Positions 27,875 through 35,069 of a stretch of DNA of 64,000 nucleotides are shown here, piece after piece. Within the stretch, counting starts at the first letter, position 1, and each line of letters begins with the position of its first letter. The DNA lies in assembly GCA_913055655.1 (NCBI GenBank), contig CAJXKA010000003.1:126501-190500 (forward strand), given 5' to 3'. The notes under the pieces were generated by a model. It was not told the DNA's origin. It did no database searches and worked only from the letters and a program-made list of their open reading frames with translations. The translations under genes were made by a program, and so were the position numbers. Source of the stretch: an uncultured Oceanospirillales bacterium. Lineage in GTDB: Bacteria > Pseudomonadota > Gammaproteobacteria > Xanthomonadales > SZUA-36.

Positions 27875-29367
27875 CCTTCATTCACCGCCACGGCGCCGTC
27901 CCGACGGGGATCGCCGGCGGCTTCGAAGCGGCCACTGGCCGAACGGGTGACGGCGTGGACGCCGCCGAAGAAGAGGTTTGGTTCGGGCCAGGCTTCCAGG
28001 TCGGGCCATTGTTCGCGGAGTGCGTGGACGGCGTCTTCCGACCAGGAGAGGTCGCCTGTAAGGCAATGCTCCAGGCTCAGGCGCGGGCCCTCGAGGTGCA
28101 TCCTGGGTGCGGCGACCGACTGCGACAGGGGCAGCCCGAAACCGGCCACGTTGGTGAGCACCTGCAGGACGGCGCCGCGAATGCGGTTGGCGCCGCCGGA
28201 GCCCAGCGCGATCTCGGTGCCGTCGGCCAGCCGCGCCACGGTCGGGCACATCATCGAGGCCAGCCGCTGGCCCTCCGGCCAGCGGTGAAAGCCATCGGGG
28301 TTCAGGTCTTCCTCGCCCAGCATGTTGTTCACCAGGATGCCGGTACCCGGCAGCACGTAGCCACAGCCTTCGCCATTGGAGACGGTCAGCGCGGCCAGGT
28401 TGCCCTCGGCGTCGGCAACGCTGAGGTGGGTCGTGCCGCGCGAAAACAGGGCCGGGTCCTGGCGTCGTAACTGGTTCGCGCCGTCCTGCGCGTGGGCGAT
28501 GGCCATTGCGTGCGCCGTGTGGCCCCAGCGCGCGAGTGAGAAATCGCGGCAATCAAGGTTTTCAAGAGCATGCGCCACCAGGCTGCCGCCCGGCGATGGC
28601 GGTGCATTCAGCCAGACCCGGGCGCCCTGCGACATCACGCTGACAGGCGCCCGTTCCCGGACTTCGTATGCCGCAAGGTCGGCGAGCGTCAGCTGCCCAC
28701 CCCGCACGGCGCAGTCTTCGGCCAGGCGCCGGGCGAACTCACCCTGGTAGTACAACTGCGGCCCCTCGTGCGCGAGCGCCTCCAGCGTGTCTGCCAGCGC
28801 GGCATTCCGGCAGACCGCCCCGACCGGCGCCGGTGCGCCAGGCATCGCCGCGTTGGCGACCAGGGCCATCGCTTCGGGTGTCTTGTTGAGCATCGGGGTC
28901 AGGATCTGGCTGATCTTGCGTTGGCCACTGTTCACCACCACACCCTCGCGCGCCAGCATCGCCGCGGGCGCCACGACCTCGCTCATCGGCAACCGGCCCA
29001 GCGCATCGTTAACGGCGAACAGCCCGGCGATCACGCCGGGAACGGCCATGGCGCCCAGGCCGATGTGAAACTCCTGGCTGGCGGTGCCGAAGTTGGCCAG
29101 GATCGGGTGGAAATCAATCTCGGCCGCCGGTCGCCGCCGCCGCGGCGTGTTGACGAAAAAATCGAACACGACCGGCTCGCTGCCTGCGGGCTTCGCCAGC
29201 AGGAACCCGCCGCCGCCCAGGCTGGCCAGCAGGGGTTCGGCAACCGTGGCCGCGCACAGCGCACCGAGAGCGGCATCGAAGGCGTTACCGCCCGCTGCCA
29301 GCACATCGCGGCCCGCACGGGAGGTCATGGGGTGTCCCGAGGCGACGATGCCCGCGGTGCCTGGCAT
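27871..29367 (-). CDS. ggt: Gamma-glutamyltransferase family protein lacking a signal peptide
   Basis: I start at ATG 29367 (MPGTAGIVASGHPMTSRAG), preceded by GGAGACTGCC, giving 498 residues; the longer open frame is antisense to tsaD and not homologous. GGT signatures include ASGHPMTSRAGRDVLAAGGNAFDAAL near the N-terminus, LGGGGFLLA, and the catalytic-threonine region at GTTHLSVADAEGN, with LGSGGANRIRGAVLQV near the C-terminus. Classical GGT is a periplasmic, self-cleaving N-terminal-nucleophile enzyme; this protein has no visible signal peptide, so it may be cytoplasmic or a related acylase-type member. The stop codon lies in a heptamer array. It is divergent from tsaD. Confidence 0.85.
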   Translation of the reverse strand: MPGTAGIVASGHPMTSRAGRDVLAAGGNAFDAALGALCAATVAEPLLASLGGGGFLLAKPAGSEPVVFDFFVNTPRRRRPAAEIDFHPILANFGTASQEFHIGLGAMAVPGVIAGLFAVNDALGRLPMSEVVAPAAMLAREGVVVNSGQRKISQILTPMLNKTPEAMALVANAAMPGAPAPVGAVCRNAALADTLEALAHEGPQLYYQGEFARRLAEDCAVRGGQLTLADLAAYEVRERAPVSVMSQGARVWLNAPPSPGGSLVAHALENLDCRDFSLARWGHTAHAMAIAHAQDGANQLRRQDPALFSRGTTHLSVADAEGNLAALTVSNGEGCGYVLPGTGILVNNMLGEEDLNPDGFHRWPEGQRLASMMCPTVARLADGTEIALGSGGANRIRGAVLQVLTNVAGFGLPLSQSVAAPRMHLEGPRLSLEHCLTGDLSWSEDAVHALREQWPDLEAWPEPNLFFGGVHAVTRSASGRFEAAGDPRRDGAVAVNEG

Positions 29368-29475
29368 GGCAGTCTCCAATGCGGTTTGGGCGGCACATGT
29401 TAACCCAGCGGCAGCGTGCTCATTTACAATGCGGGCCTGGCTTCCGAATCGCGCGGCGCGGCCGCGGACCTGATC

Positions 29476-30525
29476 ATGCGTGTACTGGGCATCGAAACTT
29501 CCTGCGACGAAACCGGCGTGGCGCTGTACGACAGCGACCAGGGCCTGCTGTCGCACGCCCTGCACAGCCAGGTGGACCTGCACGCCGAGTACGGCGGTGT
29601 CGTGCCCGAAATTGCCTCGCGCGACCATGTCCGCAAGTTGCTGCCGCTGGCCTCGCACTGCCTGGCCGAAGCCGGGCTGGACCGAACCGACATTGACGGC
29701 GTGGCCTACACGGCAGGCCCCGGGCTGATCGGCGCCCTGCTGGTGGGCGCATCGGCCGGTCGCGCGCTGGCGCTGGCGCTGGGCAAACCCGCCATCGCCG
29801 TGCACCACATGGAAGGCCACCTGCTGGCGCCCATGCTGGAACCGGAGCCGCCGGCATTTCCGTTTGTCGCCCTGCTGGTTTCGGGCGGCCACAGCATGCT
29901 GGTCGAGGTTCGCGAGGTGGGTCGCTACCGGGTGCTGGGCGAGACCCTGGACGATGCCGCGGGCGAGGCCTTCGACAAGACCGCCAAGCTCCTGGACCTG
30001 GGCTATCCCGGTGGCCCTGCGCTGGCGAAGCTGGCGGAGAAAGGTAACCCTGAACGATTTGATTTCCCGCGACCCATGACCGACCGGCCCGGCCTGGATT
30101 TCAGCTTCAGCGGCCTGAAGACCCACACCCGCAACCTGGTGCTGGCGCAGGCCGATGACGACGCCACGCGGGCCGATATTGCCGCCGGCTTCCAGCGCGC
30201 CGTGGTCGAGACCATGGCCATCAAGTGCCGCCGGGCGATGAAAGCCACGCGGGCCAGGCAGCTGGTGATCGCCGGTGGTGTCGGCGCCAACCTGGAACTG
30301 CGCGCAACGCTGAAACGCGAAGGCGAGAAACACGGCTGGGCCGTCTCCTACCCGCGACTGGCGTTCTGCACCGACAACGGCGCAATGATTGCCTACGCCG
30401 GCTGCCAGCGCTTGCTGGCCGGCGAGCACACGGACCCGGTGATCGAGGCGCGCGCGCGCTGGCCGCTGGACAGCCTCGCACGACCCGGCGCGGTTAGCGC
30501 CGGCCATACAGGAGCCACCGCGTGA
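29476..30525 (+). CDS. tsaD: tRNA N6-adenosine threonylcarbamoyltransferase TsaD
   Basis: ATG 29476 ([19 protein letters not shown]) gives 349 residues. The metal-binding histidines appear in [10 protein letters not shown], and family motifs include [27 protein letters not shown] and the Asp near the C-terminus in [12 protein letters not shown]. TsaD, with TsaB and TsaE, transfers the threonylcarbamoyl group made by TsaC onto A37 of ANN-decoding tRNAs; tsaC is also in this window at about 47 kb. The stop overlaps the folB start region, so tsaD and folB are probably cotranscribed. Confidence 0.97.
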   Translation: MRVLGIETSCDETGVALYDSDQGLLSHALHSQVDLHAEYGGVVPEIASRDHVRKLLPLASHCLAEAGLDRTDIDGVAYTAGPGLIGALLVGASAGRALALALGKPAIAVHHMEGHLLAPMLEPEPPAFPFVALLVSGGHSMLVEVREVGRYRVLGETLDDAAGEAFDKTAKLLDLGYPGGPALAKLAEKGNPERFDFPRPMTDRPGLDFSFSGLKTHTRNLVLAQADDDATRADIAAGFQRAVVETMAIKCRRAMKATRARQLVIAGGVGANLELRATLKREGEKHGWAVSYPRLAFCTDNGAMIAYAGCQRLLAGEHTDPVIEARARWPLDSLARPGAVSAGHTGATA

Positions 30526-30881
30526 TGGATCGCGTCTTTATCGAGGACCTGCGCATCCAGACGGTCATCGGCGTCTACGACTGGGAGCGCGAGATCACCC
30601 AGACCATCAGCCTCGACCTGGAAATGGGCTTCGATATCAGCGCGGCGGCAGGCTCCGACGACATCGCCGACACGCTCGACTACAAGGCCGTGGCGAAACG
30701 GCTGATCGCCTTCGTCGAGAGCAGCGAGTTCCAGCTGGTGGAGGCGCTGGCCCACCACTGCGCGCGCATCGTCCTTGAAGAATTCCCGGTGACCTGGCTG
30801 CGGCTGAAGCTGAGCAAGCCCGGCGCCGTGCGCGGCTCCAGCGCCGTGGGCGTCATCATCGAGCGCGGAGACCGGTCGTGA
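30525..30881 (+). CDS. folB: Dihydroneopterin aldolase
   Basis: The 118-residue protein ([21 protein letters not shown]) matches FolB from start to end, including the glutamate in IGVYDWERE and the lysine in LRLKLSKPGAVRG. It converts 7,8-dihydroneopterin to 6-hydroxymethyl-dihydropterin and glycolaldehyde in folate synthesis. An in-frame GTG three bases earlier (30522) is an alternative start; ATG 30525 gives the classical N-terminus. It overlaps folK by four bases (GTGA). Confidence 0.95.
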   Translation: MDRVFIEDLRIQTVIGVYDWEREITQTISLDLEMGFDISAAAGSDDIADTLDYKAVAKRLIAFVESSEFQLVEALAHHCARIVLEEFPVTWLRLKLSKPGAVRGSSAVGVIIERGDRS

Positions 30882-31378
30882 ACCACGCCTGGCTGGGCAT
30901 CGGCAGCAACGTGGAGCCGGAGCGCAATATCCGGTTCGCCATCGACGCCCTGCGCACCGCGTTTCCCGTGATTGAGCTCTCGCCGGTATACCGCTCCCGC
31001 GCGGTGGGCTTTGACGGCGACGACTTCATCAACCTGGTGGCCGCCGTGCAGACCGCCATGACGCCGCTGGAACTGCGCGCCTGGCTGCGCATGCTCGAAG
31101 ACAGCCAGGGCCGCGACCGCAACAGCCCGAAGTTCTCAAACCGCGTCATTGACGTCGACATCCTGCTCTACGACGACGTGGTCATGAATGCGCCGGAACT
31201 CGTGTTGCCGCGCCCCGAAATCCTGCGCTTCGCCCACGTCCTGAGACCGTTGGCGGACCTCTCGCCGGACCTGCCCTATCCGGGTGACGGGCGCACCATC
31301 GATGAACTCAGGCGATGGATTTCGCTGGACGAGTCAGGTCTTTGTCCCATCGACCCGGGGTTCCTGGCCTGGGACTAG
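30878..31378 (+). CDS. folK: 2-amino-4-hydroxy-6-hydroxymethyldihydropteridine pyrophosphokinase
   Basis: The 166-residue HPPK starts at GTG 30878 (WLGIGSNVEPERNIRFAIDAL) and contains SPVYRSRAVGF, the conserved RDRNSPKFSNRVIDVDILLYDD with the paired metal-binding aspartates, and LPRPEILRFAHVLRPLADL. It pyrophosphorylates hydroxymethyl-dihydropterin, the product of the preceding gene. The TAG stop at 31376 is followed directly by a heptamer array facing a second array from the opposite gene. Confidence 0.95.
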   Translation: MNHAWLGIGSNVEPERNIRFAIDALRTAFPVIELSPVYRSRAVGFDGDDFINLVAAVQTAMTPLELRAWLRMLEDSQGRDRNSPKFSNRVIDVDILLYDDVVMNAPELVLPRPEILRFAHVLRPLADLSPDLPYPGDGRTIDELRRWISLDESGLCPIDPGFLAWD

Positions 31379-31419
31379 TGAGTGGTGAGTGGTGAGTGGT
31401 GAGTGGTGAGTGGTGAGTG
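31378..31419 (+). repeat. Heptamer array after folK (GTGAGTG x6)
   Basis: Six exact copies of GTGAGTG begin at the last base of the folK stop codon and are followed by a degenerate GTGAACA. Together with the opposite array at 31463-31504 this makes a facing inverted repeat with about 42-base arms and a 43-base loop. Confidence 0.92.
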
Positions 31420-31462
31420 GTGAACAGGATTTTCGCTCTACCCGACCAGCAAGTGCTCTTTC

Positions 31463-31504
31463 TACTCACTACTCACTACTCACCACTCACGACTCACTAC
31501 TCAC
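31463..31504 (-). repeat. Heptamer array after folM (GTGAGTN x6, minus strand)
   Basis: Read from the folM stop (TAA at 31510-31508) on the minus strand, the units are GTGAGTA, GTGAGTC, GTGAGTG, GTGAGTA, GTGAGTA, GTGAGTA. The array starts three bases after the stop codon and mirrors the six-unit array after folK. Confidence 0.92.
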
Positions 31505-31507
31505 CGA

Positions 31508-32242
31508 TTACGCATTAACGCTACGCCCGCCGTCGACCGCCAGGACCTGGCCGGTCACGTAAGGCGCGTCCAGCCCCAGCCAGGTGACGGCGCCGGCGAT
31601 GTCTTCGGGGGTGCCGGTGCGGCCCATCGGGATGCGGTCGAGGATGGCTTGCTGGGTCTTGGCGCTGTCCTCGCCAGCTTCAGGCCACAGGATTGCGCCG
31701 GGGGCGACACCGTTGACCCGAACATCCGGCGCGAGCTCGCGCGCCAGCGACAGCGTCATCATCTCCAGTGCCGCCTTGGCCATGCAATAGACCGTGTGGT
31801 GACGCATCGGCCGCTGGCCATGAATATCGAGCAGGTTGACCACGGCACCGCCTTTCAGCGCGCCGGCCAGGGCCTGGGTCAGGAAGAAGGGTGCGCGCGC
31901 GTTGCTGCCCATCAATGATTGCCAGTCGGCATAGGTCGTTTCGCCGATGGGCGTCGGGTAGAAGCGGGACGCATTGTTCACCAGCAGTTTCAGTCGCGGG
32001 GTGATCGACAGGCACCGGGACGCGAGTTCGGCGGGGCCATCGCGGTCCTCGAGGTCGGCACGGACGACATGTGCGCTTCCGACGCGGCGCTCACCCAGTC
32101 GGGCGGCCAGCGCCTCGGCCTCGGCCTCGCTGTCACGGCAATGGATGATCACGCCCAGTCCGCGCGCGTGAAGCCTCTCGATGATCACTTTACCGATGCG
32201 CCGTGCGCTGCCGGTCACCAGCGCATATTCGTCGCTGGACAT
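31508..32242 (-). CDS. folM: FolM-like pteridine reductase (SDR family)
   Basis: The 244-residue short-chain dehydrogenase starts at ATG 32242 (MSSDEYALVTGSARRIGKVI). The TGSARRIGK glycine-rich turn with an Arg-Arg pair is typical of pteridine reductases/FolM; LVNNASRF, the Tyr-x3-Lys pair in YCMAKAAL and the N-terminal NADPH-binding region are all present. FolM reduces dihydromonapterin or dihydrofolate. It sits opposite folB-folK, which supports a pterin role. It is divergent from the MidA-like gene, 28 bases away. A generic SDR function is the alternative. Confidence 0.82.
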   Translation of the reverse strand: MSSDEYALVTGSARRIGKVIIERLHARGLGVIIHCRDSEAEAEALAARLGERRVGSAHVVRADLEDRDGPAELASRCLSITPRLKLLVNNASRFYPTPIGETTYADWQSLMGSNARAPFFLTQALAGALKGGAVVNLLDIHGQRPMRHHTVYCMAKAALEMMTLSLARELAPDVRVNGVAPGAILWPEAGEDSAKTQQAILDRIPMGRTGTPEDIAGAVTWLGLDAPYVTGQVLAVDGGRSVNA

Positions 32243-32270
32243 TGTTTCGTCGCTCAAAGAAACTGCCCCC

Positions 32271-33452
32271 ATGTTCGCAGCACCGTCCCACGCCATCCTG
32301 CCCGACCCCCCCGATGAGCTCAAGCACCTGGGCCAGCGGCTGTGCGCGAAGTTGCGTGAACGCATCGCCGGGAGCGGGTTCCTGTCGTTCCGCGAGTACA
32401 TGGAATCGGCGCTCTATGAGCCCGGGCTGGGCTACTACAGTGCCGGGCTGGTGAAGTTCGGGGCGGACGGCGATTTCGTCACCGCGCCTGAGCTTGGCTC
32501 GGTATTCGGCCATTGCCTGGCGGCACAGGCCGTTGAGATCGGCGCCGCGCTGGGAGAATGGGACATCCTGGAGATTGGCGCCGGCAGCGGCCGGCTGGCC
32601 GCAGATATCCTCGACGCGACCGGCGCGGACGGGCCCACGCGCTACCGGATCCTGGAGCGCAGCGCCGACCTGCGCGCGGTGCAGCGGGCGACACTGGAAT
32701 CGCGATCTCCGCGCTACCTGGAGCGGGTCGAGTGGCTGGACGCGCCGCCCACCGAACAATGGCAGGGTGTCCTGCTGGCCAACGAGGTCATCGACGCACT
32801 GGCGGTGGAGCGGTTTCGGCTTGACGGCGAGAATGTACTGCAGCTCGGCGTCGAAACGGATGGCGAGGGCTTCGACTGGACAACCCGCCCGGCGCCGGCC
32901 GAACTGGCGGACGCCATCAATCTTGCGCTTGGCGACCGGCGCGACGCGCTGGCCGATGGGTACACCTCGGAAATCTGCCGTGGACTGCCCGAATGGCTGG
33001 ACGCGGTCACCGCTTCGCTGTCAGAAGGCGTGGCGCTGTTCATCGACTACGGGCATCCCCGCGACGAGTACTACCGCCCCGAGCGTCGCGACGGCACCCT
33101 GGTGTGCCATTACCGCCATCGCGCCCACGACGACCCCTTCCTGTGGCCCGGCCTGCAGGACATCACCGCCTTCGTCGATTTCACGGCGCTGGCCGAGGCC
33201 GCCGACGCCTGTGGCCTGGATTGTGCCGGCTACGCGCCCCAGGCGCAGTTCCTGATCGGGTGTGGGCTGGAGCAGGTGCTCGCCGGCATGGCAGAACTGC
33301 CGGACCGTGCCCGCTTTGACCTCGCCCGCCAGGTCCGGGAGCTGACCCTGCCGGGCGCCATGGGCGAGAAATTCCAGGTGATGGCCCTGGCGCGGAACCT
33401 TGACGTGCCGCTGCGGGGGTTCAGCCTGGCGGACCTGCGGGGCTACCTGTGA
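32271..33452 (+). CDS. MidA/NDUFAF7-like class I SAM-dependent methyltransferase
   Basis: The 393-residue protein (ATG 32271) has FLSFREYMESALYEPGLGYYS near the N-terminus, the SAM-binding motif WDILEIGAGSGRLA, the NEVIDALAVERF segment, and FIDYGHPRDEYYRPERRDGTL, all typical of the DUF185/MidA family. The eukaryotic relative NDUFAF7 methylates an arginine of complex I subunit NDUFS2. The bacterial target is not firmly established. It overlaps the next gene by four bases (GTGA). Confidence 0.88.
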   Translation: MFAAPSHAILPDPPDELKHLGQRLCAKLRERIAGSGFLSFREYMESALYEPGLGYYSAGLVKFGADGDFVTAPELGSVFGHCLAAQAVEIGAALGEWDILEIGAGSGRLAADILDATGADGPTRYRILERSADLRAVQRATLESRSPRYLERVEWLDAPPTEQWQGVLLANEVIDALAVERFRLDGENVLQLGVETDGEGFDWTTRPAPAELADAINLALGDRRDALADGYTSEICRGLPEWLDAVTASLSEGVALFIDYGHPRDEYYRPERRDGTLVCHYRHRAHDDPFLWPGLQDITAFVDFTALAEAADACGLDCAGYAPQAQFLIGCGLEQVLAGMAELPDRARFDLARQVRELTLPGAMGEKFQVMALARNLDVPLRGFSLADLRGYL

Positions 33453-33886
33453 GCGCGAAACCCTCGCCGGCCGCGCAGTCGGCGTCTGACCGCCAGCGCC
33501 TGAAACTGCTGCACTGGTGGTTCGCGCTGGGCGCGGCGATGGTGGCGTTTGTCATCGCCGGGTCATTGCTGAACGTGGGTACGCCGGTGCCGGTCACCGG
33601 CGTCGACAAGGTCCAGCACACCCTGGCTTACACCGCCATGACCTGGTGGTGGGGCATGGTGCAGCCGCGGCGGAAATATGCCTGGGCCATTGCCATGGTG
33701 GCGCTGGGTGGCGCGCTGGAATGGGGCCAGTCGCTCACGCCCTACCGGCACATGGACTGGGCTGATGCCGTTTACAACACCATCGGCGTCGCCGCGGGCC
33801 TTGTATTGCTACTGACCCCCGCGCGTCACATCGTGCCCTGGCTGGACCGGCAGATCAGCGATCGCCTGGACGCGCGCGCGTCTTAA
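33449..33886 (+). CDS. VanZ-like family membrane protein
   Basis: The 145-residue protein starts at GTG 33449 and has four hydrophobic segments (about 22-42, 55-75, 80-98 and 110-127). DKVQHTLAYTAMTWWWG and EWGQSLTPYRHMDWADAVYNTIGVAAG are characteristic of VanZ-like proteins. The function of chromosomal members is unclear. The last 78 bases overlap, antisense, the 3' end of cca. Confidence 0.82.
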   Translation: MSAKPSPAAQSASDRQRLKLLHWWFALGAAMVAFVIAGSLLNVGTPVPVTGVDKVQHTLAYTAMTWWWGMVQPRRKYAWAIAMVALGGALEWGQSLTPYRHMDWADAVYNTIGVAAGLVLLLTPARHIVPWLDRQISDRLDARAS

Positions 33887-35062
33887 GGCCTCCCCCATCC
33901 CCGGCCCCGGCTCCACGCCTTCGAGGTCACGCGCCCGCATCGCCTTGGCAGCCGCCAGCGCGGCTTTCAACCGGTCACCCTGGGGGTAGGGCCGTTCATC
34001 CAGCCCGCCACCGCGGCCGCGATAGTCGGCCTCACAGGCCAACACGAAATCGTCCAGGTCATCGCGCCGGAAGGCGTCGAGCGATTCCAGCAGTTTCATG
34101 ACCGTGTCCGGCCGGGCTTCCAGCAGACGGTGACAGCGCAGGTGTTCCCGGCACACTTTCACCGCCAGGTCGCGCGTTCGATTGGGCAGGCGGTAACGCT
34201 CACAGACGGCTTCGACCAGCGGCACACCGGTGTGCTCGTGGCCATGGTGCGACGGCAGGGTTTCGGCGGGCGTGACGCCCTTGCCCAGGTCATGCAGCAG
34301 CACTGCCGTCACCGCATCGGTGCCGCCTCCAAGGCGCTCAGCCATGTCCAGGGTCATCAGGACATGCTCGCCCGCATCGACCTCGGGATGATACTTCGCC
34401 ACCTGGGGCACACCGAAAAGGGCGTCCAGCTCGGGTAGCAGTTCGGCCAGGGCATCGCAGTCGCGTAACACCTCGACGAACACCCGGGGGCGCGGGCCGC
34501 CCATGGCGCGACCGATCTCGCTCCAGGCGCGTTCCGGCACCAGGTGGCCCAGTTCGCCCGATGCCGCGATACCGCGCATGAGTTCGCGGGTCTCGGGATG
34601 CACGGTGAAGCCGAGATGGTGGAGCCGTGCCGCGAACCTGGCCACGCGCAGCACCCGCAGCGGATCCTCCGAGAATGCCGGCGAGACGTGGCGCAGTGTC
34701 CGGGCCTCCAGGTCGGCGCGACCGCCGTGCGGGTCCACGAGCGTGCCATCCGCATCGCGCGCAATGGCATTGATGGTCAGATCGCGCCGGGCCAGGTCAT
34801 CCTCGATGCTGACACCGGGATCGAAAGTGACAACGAAGCCGTGATAGCCATGACCGCGCTTTCGCTCGGTGCGTGCGAGTGCGTATTCTTCAGAAGTTTC
34901 CGGGTGCAGGAACACCGGGAAATCGGCGCCGACCTGGCGAAAGCCCTGGTCCAGCAGCCATTCCGGCGTGGCGCCGGTGACCACCCAGTCGCGTTCGCGC
35001 ACGGGCAGGCCCAGCAGTTCGTCGCGGACGGCGCCGCCGACCAGGTACACCTGGGGAGTCAT
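33809..35062 (-). CDS. cca: CCA-adding tRNA nucleotidyltransferase
   Basis: ATG 35062 (MTPQVYLVGGAVRDELLGLPVRERDWVVTG) gives 417 residues, close to E. coli Cca (412). The GGxVRD nucleotidyltransferase motif, the RRDLTINAIARD segment and a C-terminal HD domain (HVLMTLDMAERLGGGTDAVTAVLLHDLGKG) are visible. It repairs or adds the 3' CCA of tRNA; the HD domain suggests phosphohydrolase activity. It starts 7 bases after slt on the same strand. Its last 26 codons are antisense to the VanZ-like gene. Confidence 0.95.
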   Translation of the reverse strand: MTPQVYLVGGAVRDELLGLPVRERDWVVTGATPEWLLDQGFRQVGADFPVFLHPETSEEYALARTERKRGHGYHGFVVTFDPGVSIEDDLARRDLTINAIARDADGTLVDPHGGRADLEARTLRHVSPAFSEDPLRVLRVARFAARLHHLGFTVHPETRELMRGIAASGELGHLVPERAWSEIGRAMGGPRPRVFVEVLRDCDALAELLPELDALFGVPQVAKYHPEVDAGEHVLMTLDMAERLGGGTDAVTAVLLHDLGKGVTPAETLPSHHGHEHTGVPLVEAVCERYRLPNRTRDLAVKVCREHLRCHRLLEARPDTVMKLLESLDAFRRDDLDDFVLACEADYRGRGGGLDERPYPQGDRLKAALAAAKAMRARDLEGVEPGPGMGEALRRARVQAIADLPVQPGHDVTRGGQ

Positions 35063-35069
35063 TGGAAAT

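Noticed and set aside
29368-30507. N-terminal extension of ggt by 380 codons
   Set aside because: It is antisense to tsaD, has no homology, and a good ribosome binding site precedes ATG 29367.
31378-31504. CRISPR array
   Set aside because: The units are 7-nt direct tandem copies without spacers, and no cas gene is nearby.
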